A DNA stretch of 64,000 bases from positions 31,741,151-31,805,150 of the forward strand of contig CAIIXF020000003.1 in the NCBI GenBank assembly GCA_903813345.2, read 5' to 3'. The number at the start of each line of letters is the position of its first letter. The stretch's first letter is position 1. The DNA is from Owenia fusiformis (taxonomy: Eukaryota; Annelida; Polychaeta; Sabellida; Oweniidae). The notes beneath the pieces were generated by a model. That model was not told where the DNA came from. It did not search any database and worked only from the letters and a program-made list of their open reading frames with translations. Positions 12,191-24,587 of this stretch are shown in pieces. A program made the position numbers and the translations under genes.

Positions 12191-13131
12191 GCTACTGTAA
12201 TTAACTGTTAGACACAGACAACCTTTTTTCCGTCACACAACGGATTTTTTGAGAACCGCGCTTGATTTCAGACTTGCTGCTGCTGTCTAGTCTCAGATGT
12301 TTCCTTAGTCCAAATACATATACTAACATATTCACAAAAAGGCATTCCCAGCTCAATCACACGAATTGGCGTGATTGTGTAATTGTTGTGTTATAATGTC
12401 TTGTTTTTTTTATTAAATTAACCTTAAACTTTTATTCAAACTTAACACATTGCCCTTGGTACAAAACCAATATCCCCAAAACAAAATGGTAATCGCGCAT
12501 ATGTTGGTGAATTGCTCAAGATTTGCTGTACAATTATTCCCCGATCCAACAGTGATGCAAAAAGCCATCCTCTGATCATTTGTTTAATCAAAAGTTCATG
12601 TAATGAGGATTAGAAAAATAATGAAGTCTTAAATGATAATCTCTTTGAAAATGATACCCTTATACAAACATGTTTCTAGTGATGCGATAGGCCACTTGCT
12701 TAAAAAGTGACAAGAAACAAAAGGATTATCTTCAAAATGCCAAACAGTCCTGGGAAACAGGCATATGTTTATTTCCTAGCCTCTGTATATCGATGGAAAA
12801 TATGTTAAAACAAACTTTAAACAATATCAAGTTGGTCTATATCTAAAATTAATAATCTTGTATATAAGTGGCTTATCAGATCAATGATCAATCACTTATT
12901 CCATTTTAATCCTACAGGTCGGGAGGAGGCTGGGGAGGGTTTACATATAATGCAATTTCTGCATGCAAGTTCATTTTCACATGTGCAGATACATGTATGA
13001 TTAATAAAGTCGATGCCATGGGATTTGTGATTGGGTTTTATCGAAAAAGAATATCATCAAAATATTTTATCATTGTGCAGAAAGTCCAATCTGAAATCTG
13101 GTAATGTGTTGCATTTATTAAAGCTGGACTA
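12191..13131. other. No recognisable feature
   Basis: AT-rich sequence without convincing open frames, RNA genes or repeats. It contains a few purine runs and a GGGAGGAGGCTGGGGAGGG tract near 12919. Confidence 0.4.
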
Positions 13132-13598
13132 CGCTCCGAAACGCAATCTTGGGTTGTTTCGGGGGTGAACTTTATCATTTTGAGCTTAATGAAAGATTAT
13201 AGAATGATGAACAACTGGGGCAAATCTTGTGTAGAAATACTTATGATAAATGTGTCATTTCAAAGATTTTTCATTGAATTTGCTTCGATCGGAGCCGGCG
13301 ATATGATTTTGGAAAGGTTTCTAATGAAGAACGTGACGTCACTTCCGAATCATAGCATTCAAAATAGTAGCGTTTAATTACTCCCACCATTCATAAAAAT
13401 ACGGTGGTGTAGCGGTAGAATCCTCGCTGAGCACGCGGGAGGCCCGGGTTCGAATCCCACATTAGCCTTTTTATTTTTTTAACTAAATGATTGTTGTTTG
13501 ATATTACGCAGAAAAAAACAATTTTTATTTACATAAACTTTATATTAGAGCTTGAAAATGTAAAAGCAATATATGTCAACATATTGCGTTTTGGAGCG
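13132..13598. mobile_element. Inverted-repeat-bounded unit containing a tRNA-like sequence
   Basis: CGCTCCGAAACGCAAT (13132-13147) and ATTGCGTTTTGGAGCG (13583-13598) are reverse complements with one mismatch, ~450 bp apart. The interval holds a 70-nt tRNA-like sequence followed by a pol III-style T-run. This may be a small MITE or tRNA-bearing element. No target-site duplication is evident. Confidence 0.4.
13398..13467 (+). tRNA. tRNA-Gly-like sequence with AGC anticodon; probable pseudogene or SINE head
   Basis: The body resembles animal tRNA-Gly(GCC): GGTGGTGTAGCGGTAGAATC (A box/D arm), an anticodon stem CTCGC/GCGGG, and GGTTCGAATCC (B box). The 7-nt anticodon loop reads TGAGCAC, placing AGC (Ala) at positions 34-36. 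The T stem keeps only three of five pairs, and the acceptor strands (AATACGG and ATTAGCC) do not pair, so a functional tRNA is unlikely. A TTTTTATTTTTTT tract follows as a potential pol III terminator. Confidence 0.55.
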
Positions 13599-14516
13599 AT
13601 GTGCAAGTTTAAAGCAATAACATTGTAATACCACTGTATAACTGTAATGCAAATGTTTAACATGAAATTTGATTGTTGGGAATAAGAAATACATCAATAC
13701 TTTAACATAATATCCAGTGTATTAAAATAAGAGGTTACAACAAAGACAATTGAAAAACTTCAAAGTGAAACTAGTAGTGAAACTCCCAAAATCTGTTAAA
13801 GTCTCCGATAAATCGGGCTACGTATACCGCCGTGTTTACATTAGGGGATTAGAAGAGTTTATTTTTTATTTAGGTATGCAAGCTACGTATATCAATATTA
13901 GGCCTTCATTCATGTACTCGTGTGCATGTAATCAGCATGCCCTTCAATATTATGTAAACCAGGCTATTCAAGTACTGTATAATGTACACTATTTATGTGT
14001 GTACACAATACAATTCCCTGGGAAACAAAACACAAATACTTTTTATATGTTCAAAATGAGCCATTTGATTGATGCAAACACTAAATAGCTTCATAAATAA
14101 CATCTACAAAGTATATCTAATAGTAATTTTCAATTTCAATGGTGAAACTTCCCTGGTTACGATTATATGGGAAATCATCATGAGACGAAGATCGTTCGCC
14201 TTCCTGGCTTACCTCTGAATCGTGTACCCGGTAATCTCTTTATATAGTTTAGCGAGAGTGGTGCGCCTGCGCAGTTTTAAACTTTGGCGCACACTTTAAA
14301 AGGAAGCCTTCATTCAAGCAATGAAGTTTAAGAGGAAGAATTCAGTATCCCGGGTATTCACTACCCCCCCCTCCCATCCCCAATTATTTAACTATGCTCA
14401 TATGTGTTTCATTTCTGTGATTATCACTGATTGATTGGACAAGTATTAGAATTTTGTCTCCAATTGTAATACATACCGTACATGTGTATTGTATTGTGAA
14501 ATCCTGAGAATATGCA
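13599..14516. other. No recognisable feature
   Basis: AT-rich. The 112-codon open frame at 13750-14088 has no recognisable domain and looks fortuitous. A C-rich run lies near 14366-14382. Confidence 0.35.
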
Positions 14517-17500
14517 TTAACACGCGATACAAACTCTCCGGTGTGTATCGAAACCAAAACGCCCTGCAAAACCATTAATTTGAATTTCAAACCTACCCTG
14601 TCTTTGGAAAATCAATGATTGTGAGTCTCACACTTCACCATTTTTCTTCAAACTTGTCCCATTAAAACCTTTACAGAAATATCTTTCAGTCGAGACATTG
14701 CTTTTGTGTTCAGAGTCCGTCGTTTTAGCGGCGTTTTGGTCCCCAGATGTGAGAAGATGCAAATTTTCAGAGATTTCAACCAAAAGCCTCGATATCTCGC
14801 CAGTTCTTCTACCACTCTCCTCCATATTCTGCGCAAGGACACCCATTACAACGGTCCATAACTGCATCAACATATTTATTACGTTAAACTCAGCAATTTT
14901 GAAAAGTCCTTCGCAACTGTTTGAAATTGACCAAAACGCCCCGTTGTCTACCAAAACGCCCCGTTGGATATTAACACCTTATCTAGATATTGAAATATGA
15001 TAGGTTCTAAGCTGCTGGTAATTTTTTTTAAAATCTGACCAATATTTTTCTTTACTAACTAGTATTTTGGAATGATTCAGTCATTTTCCACATCATAAAA
15101 AATGTACCGAGGCCCAATCATTAAATACGTGAAGAAAGAAATTCATTCTGCATGTTTTACTCGTATCTTGCATTTGGTTAAAATAGCTCTATCTTGTTTT
15201 AGCTACGAAAAAATGTATCAATACTATATAACCCATGAATATATATATGTATATTGAGAAGTTGCATAAAAAACAAATACCACATCGCCCAATATACTTA
15301 TAACAGATACTATTTTCTACGTATGTAGTAGCAATCTGGTGTTGAAAATTTTAAGTACTCAGTGGCATTTAGACCATTCATCGTGTTCACGTCACAGTGG
15401 CAAAGGCATCCAACTAATGTATTGCTTTGAAGAATAAGCTTACCCCCAATCCCTACCTAGCATTTTTAGTCATAGCGCCCCCTTTTTCATGGGTTAGCTC
15501 CATTATAATGACTTGCATAAAGTAGACTATTTCAACTATATTTTAAATTACAATAGAAAGACTATAAGGCTCAACTATGACCCCGGTAAATTTCGTCATC
15601 CGATTCTCCATCTTTACCTATAACCACACAACCCAACATCTTGTACATTTCACATACATTTTTGAGTCACCCTATATCTAATTTGAGCCAAATTTACTAC
15701 ATTTAGATACAGTTAATTGTGCATATTATTAATGTAATGTACAAAATGCATAATCCTCTGTGTACCCGTGACTTTGCACGTGGACTTATTTAAACTTTAC
15801 GTTTTCAGATTTTATCCAATGATAAATTATTTCTGATGAATTATACCAAAGAATGTACATTGACTGAGAAATCCATCCTCAAAAATATTATTCAACCGAC
15901 CTGTTCTTAAGCTGAATAAGCAAGAGGTCTTACCCCCCCCCTTCCTTGGTTCAAGAGTATTTCACTTCCTCCAGAATTTAAGCATGGATGAAGTAGGCCT
16001 ATTTCGGGGAAAGATGTTATCCCCTCATACAGTGAAATCTAAAGTGATATAGCCCTACAGTGTTGTGTGTATATTCACACAGTAACTTAAAGGCATTGTA
16101 TGTCCGATTCCAGACGATCCGAACACATTATCTAATCAATAACGCATTCGTTGTATGGTTATCAAGCTTACAATTACTCAGATGCGAGTTGGTAGTTACC
16201 AGTTTCGCCACCAGGTGGCTGATTCGGGGGAATTAACATGGCAGGGTATTACAAAATTCCCTTAAACTTGAATATTCATCAGTTTTAGTGGTTCACTTTT
16301 CATATTACCTTTATGTATCTGATAGTTATACAAATTAAAATATGTCCAGTAAAAGAAAATATTATCTACCCAACACAAGAAAAGATATTTCACTTTTTGT
16401 GGTTTTACAACATGGGGTCTACGGGGAATCTCCCCGACCTAGAAGTCACATTTTCAAAGAAATTTAAATTTTCAAAGTTGATAAACTCTTTTCAAAACCA
16501 CATTTCTAAGTGTAATTTTACATGTAGATTCCAAATATGATATCAGTTTGACTGAATTGTGAATTGTCAATGACGTAAATCAAGATTATTTCTACTCGCA
16601 TCTGGGATATTGGATTTACGGATTGAAATTAATGCTTTGTCCACTTGATCCTTGCGATGTTTCACTGAAAATATGTTCTTTTAGCGATCTGAACCTTTTT
16701 TAAAAGTGAAAAAGTAGAAAATATTTTGCAATGCATGATATGCAATGCGTGAAAAAGATTTAAGCCCAATTCTCAATGCATTGGGGAATGACCATATCCT
16801 TCAGGCGTTGTTTCTTAAAATTAACTCTCACACATATCGTGCAAAATTTGAAAAGCAACACCTTCAAGGTAGGAATGCTCATTCCACATTCTACACTGGG
16901 GGAGGGGAAGCGGAAGTGATTGATCAGTAGCGTTAGCGGATAATTTCATTACAATAAAAATCCAAATTTTGGCTTCTCTAAATCGTGACACTGTTGCTCC
17001 TATTAATTGCTACCCTTTTCAATCCTTACCAAATAAACTCCTAGCAGATTTACAAGGTTGACTAAGTCGTCTCCGCTTAGCGATTATACGCATTTTTATT
17101 TATTAAATTAAAATGCGTATCATACGTAATGATACATGATACGTATTGCACGACGCTTGTATATGTACAGTGTATAAATAGCCAGATAATTCTGAGAGAA
17201 TACGCTGGACAGTAGAATATTAAAAAAATATGTTTAAAACCACTCTGTTTAAATACATGTGAATAAGCATCTCTGAATAAGTAAAAATAAATATGTTGCG
17301 ATGAAATGTGTTGAAGCTTTCTGTCGAGAGTACTAGCGATTCCACCAGAATATCACTTTTCAATTACACCAGAGCCATCATCGTGATAAACCATGGCATC
17401 TCATTTCTTCTCAGCCCTGAGATTTTAAGTGAAACAGAAAGATGCTATATGCGTATCAGAATGCAGAGCCATCGGAAACATACAAAATATGTTTTATATG

Positions 17501-18137
17501 TCTCTGGTTGACATGCTATATAATCGTATGTATTCTAAACTTGAAGACGTGATACTAATGAGCAAGACAGATAGATCTTAAAACACAAGTCGATTGGTGT
17601 TTAGAATCGACCAGTGCAAACCTACAAACGGACACACCGATGGACAAAATGTTTAAGAATGAAACTACGTTTGTAGTCATAGACTCGGCGGGGCGTTTTG
17701 GAAGACAACGGGGCATTTTGGTCAATTTCAAACAGTTGCGTAGGATTTTTCAAAATTGCTGAGTTTAACGTAATAAATATGTTGATGCAGTTATGGACCG
17801 TTGTAATGGGTGTCCTTGCGCAGAATATGGAGGAGAGTGGTAGAAGAACTGGCGAGATATCGAGGCTTTTGGTTGAAATCTCTGAAAATTTGCATCTTCT
17901 CACATCTGGGGACCAAAACGCCGCTAAAACGACGGACTCTGAACACAAAAGCAATGTCTCGACTGAAAGATATTTCTGTAAAGGTTTTAATGGGACAAGT
18001 TTGAAGAAAAATGGTGAAGTGTGAGACTCACAATCATTGATTTTCCAAAGACAGGGTAGGTTTGAAATTCAAATTTAACGGTTTTGCGGGGCGTTTTGGT
18101 TTCGATACGCCCTGGAGAGTTTGTATCGCGTAATTAA
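14517..18137. mobile_element. Non-autonomous DNA element with ~445-bp terminal inverted repeats
   Basis: The arm 14521-14964 is nearly the perfect reverse complement of 17688-18132. Both arms start just inside a TTAA (14517-14520; 18134-18137), although the two ends differ by about one base next to it (CACGCGATAC versus TTACGCGATAC read inward). The arms repeatedly carry CCAAAACGCCCCG in both orientations. The same 108-codon open frame read from both arms is therefore an arm duplicate rather than two genes. The 2.7-kb centre has no transposase. The TTAA flanks suggest a TTAA-targeting transposase supplied in trans. Confidence 0.7.
16179..16604 (+). mobile_element. 426-bp MITE (copy 1)
   Basis: Bounded by CAGATGCGAGT and its complement ACTCGCATCTG. 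A second copy lies inverted at ~24165-24587. The copies share blocks such as CCACCTGGTGG, TATATTTTAATTTGCATA (antisense here) and CAAGATTATTTCTACTC. It has no coding potential and sits in the centre of the long-TIR element. No clear target duplication was found. Confidence 0.75.
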
Positions 18138-18339
18138 GTGAAGCAAGTCTGAAAAGTTTCATCTTAACCAAAATTAAGCATAGGGCTACATTTTACACAT
18201 TGGTACTGAAAGCAGGACCTTATGTTATGCTTCTACACTTTCAAAACGAAATTTCCCAGTACGATTCCCTACGTGTATATAGATTTTTTGAAGCTCCAGC
18301 AGCGGTACGACCACAGTAAAGCAAATGTGCTCAAGGTTT

Positions 18340-18870
18340 AATTTTAATCTTATTGAATTATGTTAATTAGTTGCTTGGATGGTAGGTTGTTTGTTTGCTT
18401 GCTTATTTGCATGATTGATTGCTTGATTGGCCGTTTTCTTGCTTACATTATTTCTTTGTTGCTTTGTTGCTTCCTGGTTTCTTGCACTAGAGCTTGATTA
18501 GTTGCTTGCTTGGTTGATTTGTCGGTTGCTTGCTTTGTTTCTTTGTAAGTTGCATGGTTTGTTTTTTACTTGCTTAGTTTCCTGCTTCCTTGCTTGGATG
18601 GTTGCTTGCTTGCTAAGTTAGTTTTTTCATTACGTTGATGCTTGCTTGGTTTCTGCTAGCTTGCTTGAATGGTTGGTTGTTCGTTTGCTTGTTTATTTGC
18701 ATGGTTGGTTGATTGTTTTGTTGGCTGCTTGCTTAGTTGCTCACTTGCTTTGTTGCTTGCTTGGTTAAGTTTTTGCTTTCTTGGTTGATTGATTGCTTGC
18801 TAATTTGGTTGCTTCCTTGGATGCTTGCTTGGATGGTTTGTTGGTGGGTGGGTAAGTCAGTTGGTCGATT
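18340..18870. repeat. Degenerate TTGC/TTGG low-complexity tract
   Basis: About 530 bp of imperfect GCTTGCTTGGTTGATTG-type repeats, almost purine-free apart from G, ending at GTGGGTGGGTAAG. This is a decayed tetranucleotide microsatellite. Confidence 0.85.
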
Positions 18871-20249
18871 GGTTAGGGTATGCTAATCTTACATGTATTT
18901 AACTTTGTATCTCAGGTATTTTTCTATTCTATTAGAATGGTTAGGCTACACATATTTAAGAACTTTTACATGAACGTGTTTATTTGTGTTTTTGTGGATT
19001 GGTTCTCGCATTCGTAGTAATTACTTGCCAAATGGAGTATAAAAGTATGAGCATGATAGTTGAAATTTAATCCCCAGAAAGAACCTTCTATGTCTCCAGT
19101 TTGTCCCTGTGTACCCCCCCCCCCCACCAGTCCCAAATCAGAAATGTAAATTGTCTTCAGTAGGTTTCCCCCGTAATTTCACAGTGTCTATAATTACATG
19201 GTACTTGAGTTTTGCATCTTTATTGCACCTCTTCAGGGTCGTTACCAGCTTTTGCTGGAAGGGGGGGTGTCCAAATTTAAAAAAACAAGGCGTTTAAAAT
19301 TGCGGAATAAAATTACATAAAGTGCTCCCGTTAGTACTGATTACTTTAATCCCAAGCATGCAACATGCAAAATAAATAAATATTCTATAAGTCTCAGGTA
19401 CAATTGAGATTGAGAATAAACATGGGCTTGAAGAACATCCGAAGTGACATGATGACCAACGAAGTTTTGTTTATGAAGTAGGGGCGGGGTGGGGTGTTAC
19501 AATCTTATTATATTTGCCTCTTGGTTTCTATTTTTAAATTAGGAATGATATTTTCCTCTATCAAGTTAACGATGGAAAATATTCTGAGAAAACATCAAAG
19601 TAAAACATTTTTTCATGAAATAAATTATGTTTTAATAAAAACAATTGCAACGGCTTAAGATTTAAAGAAGTTTTAGATAAGGTGGCAGCAGTTTTCAATC
19701 AAGAGTCATCGTGCAGGGATAGTTCAACCATTGCTTTCCAGAAATATATCATCTAATGTAAAATCAGACATATTGAATCAGATTCAGAATTTGATTTTTA
19801 TCCAAAAATCGGACCCACTTTTTAAAAATCGCTCACTTTAAATGCACATTTCAAGACAATGAAGAAAAGAGCACCTCAAAGCAAAAAATTATAGTTCTAA
19901 AAATCGAAAACCTAGACTTCATGATCAACACCTTGGTTCAGACAGTTAATGAGTATTTGTTTAGATTACTGATCAGTGATATTGAATCATGGGAATCATG
20001 CATAATCTGAAAATGACTGTTAAAATAGTTTTTAAAATACTCAACTGTTCAAGAAAAACAAATTTCCTTGTTTAACAATTATTTCTAAAAGTTTTTAATA
20101 TAAGATAAACTGAGTTACGTGTATGATAATGTTACGCTGTATTTTGATTTATAATTCATGACCAGAAATTAACATAACGCTTTGATAATGCCAGTTATGT
20201 ACCGCTTTTTGTTTTATAGTTTCTTTAAGTATAAATAAGCCACACGGTG
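18871..20249. other. No recognisable feature
   Basis: AT-rich intergenic or intronic sequence. A poly-C run lies near 19113-19126 and G-runs near 19260-19267. No coding signal. Confidence 0.35.
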
Positions 20250-21755
20250 AACAGAATCGCACCCACAGGATACACTTTTCGGGATAGAAAATTCAAAATG
20301 GCCACCTTAACATTTACCCAGACTGCCTAAAAACTAATCAGTTCTAAACTGTCCATAGAAACATCTCTGAAATTTTAGGATGAATCCATGAAACCTGTAA
20401 ACAACCCTCAAGAGACACGTTTTGAGGTATTACTTTACAGTGTATCAGCTTTTTTTCTACAATATGTGAAAATTGGAAAGATTGACCGCTTAGTTATTTC
20501 TAAAAAAATGTTTTAATTTAACATTGCTCTCAATGGGAAATTCTTTTTTATTTAAAAAAAAAATTAGTACCGTGGGTACTGGGCTCACATGGTGTTGCTC
20601 AAAAGTGAATGATGGCTAAAATGACAGAAAATAAAAAAAAACGGATATAATTTTTTGCTGTTTTTTTGTAACAAAATTATTTCAAGCCACTTGCCACTAT
20701 TTTGGACTGACTGAGAGACAGATGGACAAATCGATGTTAAGTAAAATGGCTGAAAAAAAACGGATATAATTTTTTGCCAATTATTTGTAACAAAATTATT
20801 TCATACAACTACTCTTTACAGTGACATGGCTTTTTGCAATGCAGGACACCTGAAATTATTTGTAAAGCTAGGAAATGGGCCATGCGAGGCAAAAATGGCG
20901 ACCATTGTGAAAATAGGCAAGCTTTTGAACCAGGAGTCAGAGGTTTTTTTGTATTGATGTTGAACAAAAATAACTTGAAACTGGAATCCTATGGACAGAG
21001 GTTTTAAGCAAATGGTGCAAAAGAGGATTTCGCGAGACAGATGGACAAATCAATGTTAACTAAAATGGCTGAAAATAAGAAAACGGATATAATATTTTGC
21101 CGATTGACAGTGACATGGCTTTTTACAATGCAGGACAGCTGAAATTATTTGTAAAGCTAGGAAATGGGCCAAAAGTGAATTTTGTGAGACAAGAATGGCG
21201 ACCATTTTGAAAATAGGCGAGCTTTTGAACTAGGAGTCGGGGGGGAGTTTTCTGTATTGATGTTGAACAGAAATAACTAAAAACAGGAATCCTATTGACA
21301 GAGGTTTTAAAACGTGCCACTGTTGTTGACGGAAAAGTGGATTTCGCGAGTCAGATGGACAAATCAATGTTAACTAAAATGGCTGAAAATAAAAAATGGA
21401 TATAATTTTTCGCTGATTTTTTGAAACAAAATTATTTCATATATCTACTTTTTACATTCACATGGATTTTTACAATGTAGGACACCTGAAATTATTTGTA
21501 AAGCTAGGAAATAGATCAAAAGTGAATTTTGCAAGACAAAAATGGTTGCCATTTTGAAAATAGGCAAGCTTTTGAACCAGGAGTCATAGGGGAGTTTACT
21601 GTATTGATGTTGAACAGAAATAATTTAAAACATGAATCCTATCAACAGAGGTTTTAAAACGTGCCACTATTGTTGACGGAAGGACGGACGGACGGACAGA
21701 CGGACGGATGGACGGAGGCATTCCCTATATCCCTCTGAACTTCGTTCGATGGGAT
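20250..21755 (+). mobile_element. Tandem-core element with ACGG microsatellite tail (family C)
   Basis: The 5' part (20280-20420) carries one diverged 162-bp satellite unit. A second start at ~20567 has GTACCGTGGGTACTGGGCTC, which is itself palindromic at GTACC/GGTAC. Units of up to ~345 bp follow, marked by AATGCAGGACACCTGAAATT (~20839, 21128, 21475) and ATGGACAAATCAATGTTAAC. It ends with an ACGG microsatellite (21676-21715) and a hairpin CTGAACTTCGTTCGATGGG (~21735-21755). The same family fills 37070-40030. Confidence 0.75.
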
Positions 21756-23040
21756 AAAAATCCGAAATGGCCGCCTTAACATTTACCAAGAATGCCTAAA
21801 AACTAATCAGTTCTTAACTTTTACAGGTAGAAACATCCCTGAGAATTTCAAATGAATCCCTCAAACGGTTTGGCTGGAAACCTGTAGACAAGCCTTGACA
21901 GACAAGATTTTAGGACGGAAAATCCAAAATGGCCGCCTTAACATTTACCCAGAATGCCGAAAAACTAATCAGTTCTAAACTTTCATAGGTAGAAACATCC
22001 CTGAGAATTTCAAATGAATCCCTCAAACGGTTTGGCTGGAAACCTGTAGACAAGCCTTGACAGACAAGATTTTAGGACGGAAAATCCAAAATGGCCGCCT
22101 TAACATTTACCCAGAATGCCAAAAAACTAATTAGTTCTTAACTTTCATAGGTAGAAACATCCCTGAGAATTTCAAATGAATCCCTCAAACGGTTTGGCTG
22201 GAATCCTGTAGACAAGCCTTGACAGACAAGATTTTAGGACGGAAAATCCAAAATGGCCGCCTTTACATTTACCCAGAATGCCGAAAAACTAATCAGTTCT
22301 AAACTTTCATAGGTAGAAACATCCCTGAGAATTTCAAATGAATCCCATGAACGGTTTGGCTGGAAACCTGTAGACAAGCCTTGACAGACAAGATTTTAGG
22401 ACGGAAAATCCAAAATGGCCACCTTAACATTTACCCAGAATGCCGAAAAACTAATCAGTTCTAAACTTTCATAGGTAGAAACATCCCTGAGAATTTCAAA
22501 TGAATCCATCCCTCAAACGGTTTGGCTGGAAACCTGTAGACAAGCCTTGACAGACAAGATTTTAGGACGGAAAATCCAAAATGGCCACCTTAACATTTAC
22601 CCAGAATGCCAAAAAACTAATCAGTTCTAAACTTTCATAGGTAGAAACATCCCTGAGAATTTCAAATGAATCCCTCAAACGGTTTGGCTGGAAACCTGTA
22701 GACAAGCCTTGATAGACAAGATTTTAGGATGGAAATCCAAAATGGCCGCCTTAACATTTACCCAGAATGCCAAAAAAACTAATTAGTTCTAAACTTTCAT
22801 AGGTAGAAACATCCCTGAGAATTTCAAATGAATCCCTCAAACGGTTTAGCTGGAAACCTGTAGACAAGCCTTGATAGACAAGATTTTAGGACGGAAATCC
22901 AAAATGGCCGCCTTAACATTTACCCAGAATGCCAAAAAACTAATTAGTTCTAAACTTTCATAGGTAGAAACATCCCTGAGAATTTCAAATGAATCCCTCA
23001 AACGGTTTGGCTGGAAACCTGTAGACAAGATTATACGGGA
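21756..23040 (+). repeat. 162-bp satellite, eight tandem copies
   Basis: The motif GGACGGAAAATCCAAAATGG recurs at 21913, 22075, 22237, 22399, 22565, 22727 and 22889, giving 162-bp steps (one 166-bp step from a small ATCC duplication). Copies are very similar, so the array is homogenised or young. The array continues from the hairpin end of the preceding element and is followed by a small hairpin GCACCTTAGGGTGC near 23073-23086. A diverged single unit lies at 58530-58705. The length fits the ~160-bp cores of pearl-type bivalve elements (inference). Confidence 0.9.
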
Positions 23041-23237
23041 CGTCCGCCCGCCCGGCAAACTGATTACAATATAGCACCTTAGGGTGCAATAAAAATTATT
23101 TAATCACAAATATTTCAGTAACATTAAAGTACAAAACTAATGTGAAATATGAATAAAACAACTAGTCTGTGAATTAAGGTCATCTCCTCGGAGCTGTATC
23201 CTGTTTACGTAAGAAACGTGTAATTGCAATGAGACAG

Positions 23238-23860
23238 TTACCGGATTTTCTCGCATATACGCCCCTCTTAATTTAGGCCCATGGGCCAAAAATCGAATGT
23301 AGTACGCTTATACGCCCATGGGCCTATAAAAAATGACTATTTATTGATTTTTTTCAATAAATTCAAGAGTATTTTGTCACTGTCATTCTGTCGTTACTTT
23401 GTTTCAACATTAAGTTCAACGCTGTGCCGTAAGTGGCAGTGGTGGATCGTTCTGTCGTTACTTTGTTTCAACATAAGTTCAACGCTGTGCCGTAAGTGGC
23501 AGTGGTGGATCGTTCTGTCGTTACTTTGTTTCAACATTAGGTCCAAGGTTGTAGGTGACATTTCCTTTATAATTCTTACAAAACATGCGGTAGGACTACA
23601 ACAGTAGGTACGGTAGTCTTTGAGGAAGATGGCTGATGCCCTCCCCGCGGTGGCTCGCAACCGTCAAAAATCTTACCAGCACCTACCAGTACTAAACCAT
23701 TGTATTCATCAGCTCTTCTCACCTTTACGCCCACTGGGCCAAAAATCGAAAGTAGTACACTTATATGCCCATGGGTGAAAAATAAGAGGTAAAATAACAG
23801 ACGAAATTACCCCTTCTTTCAGTTATACGCCCAGGGCTTATATGCGAGAAAATCCGGTAA
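23238..23860. mobile_element. 623-bp MITE with TA flanks
   Basis: TIRs are TACCGGATTTTCTCGCATAT at the left and its complement at the right (TATGCGAGAAAATCCGGTA, ending near 23860), consistent with a TA target duplication and a Tc1/mariner/pogo-type mover (inference). Internally, a block with GGGCCAAAAATCGAA is directly repeated (23277-23322; 23730-23776). Confidence 0.75.
23388..23545 (+). repeat. ~63-bp internal tandem repeat, 2.5 copies
   Basis: CTGTCGTTACTTTGTTTCAA starts at about 23388, 23452 and 23515. The intervening GTGCCGTAAGTGGCAGTGG block is repeated too. It lies wholly inside the MITE and accounts for the repetitive short open frames there. Confidence 0.85.
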
Positions 23861-23951
23861 GTAGTATTTGGTTTGCCTAGATTATTGATCAAAGAAAGAT
23901 TCGTGGGAATCAATGAAATAACTTTTATGTTTGTTGATTGGAATGAAAATT

Positions 23952-23967
23952 GGGGGGGGGGGGGGGG
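23952..23967 (+). repeat. Poly-G run of 16
   Basis: An uninterrupted run of 16 G, likely length-variable and prone to G-quadruplex formation or sequencing error. Confidence 0.9.
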
Positions 23968-24164
23968 CAGACCACACCTTAATGAATTTATATACTTGAC
24001 TGAATTATCAAAATTAAAATGTGCATTATAGCTAAAATGTGTATGAGGTTTATGTTAAAACAATAAATAAATATGCACGCACAAGTAACTATAAAATAAA
24101 ATAAATGAAAAACTATACAATTCAGATGGACATGTTGTTTTGCCATGATGGATTTGAATAGACT

Positions 24165-24587
24165 ACATGCGAGTAGAAATAATCTTGATTTAAGTCATTA
24201 ATATTCAAAATTCAGTCAAAGCGATGTCATATTTTAAATCTGCATGTAAATGTACATCTAAAAATATGGTTTCAAAAATTGTCTATCAACTTTGAAAATT
24301 TAATTTTTTTGAAAATGTGACTTCTTGTTCGGGTTGATTCCCCATAGACCCCATGCTAGAAAATCACAAAAAGTGAATTATCTTTTCTTGTATTGCACAG
24401 ATAACATTTTCTTTTACTGGACATATTTTAATTTGCATAACTATTATATACATAAGGGTTATATGAAAATTGAACTACGCAAATAGATGTAATTTAAGTT
24501 AAAGGGAACTTTCTACTATACCCGCCATGCTATCTGAGCCGAACGAGCCACCTGGTGGTGAATCTGGTAACTACCTACTCGCATCTG
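24165..24587 (-). mobile_element. MITE (copy 2, inverted relative to 16179-16604)
   Basis: The reverse complement of this stretch matches 16179-16604 along its length, with many substitutions. The left terminus is slightly damaged (CATGCGAGTAG) and the right end reads CTACTCGCATCTG. Confidence 0.7.

Noticed and set aside
13750-14088. 112-codon open frame as a gene
   Set aside because: No similarity to a known domain, no splice or promoter context, low-complexity hydrophobic composition.
14628-18024. Matching 108-codon and 100-110-codon open frames in both arms as a duplicated gene pair
   Set aside because: They are the same sequence read from the two inverted arms of one element. No domain is recognisable, and the frames overlap on both strands.
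19109-19297. Proline-rich small protein start (MYPPPPPVP)
   Set aside because: Produced by a poly-C run; the rest has no coding features.
23281-23660. Small repeat protein with FNISSTLCRKWQWW repeats
   Set aside because: It lies wholly within a MITE and reflects a 63-bp tandem repeat; frames on both strands are equally open.
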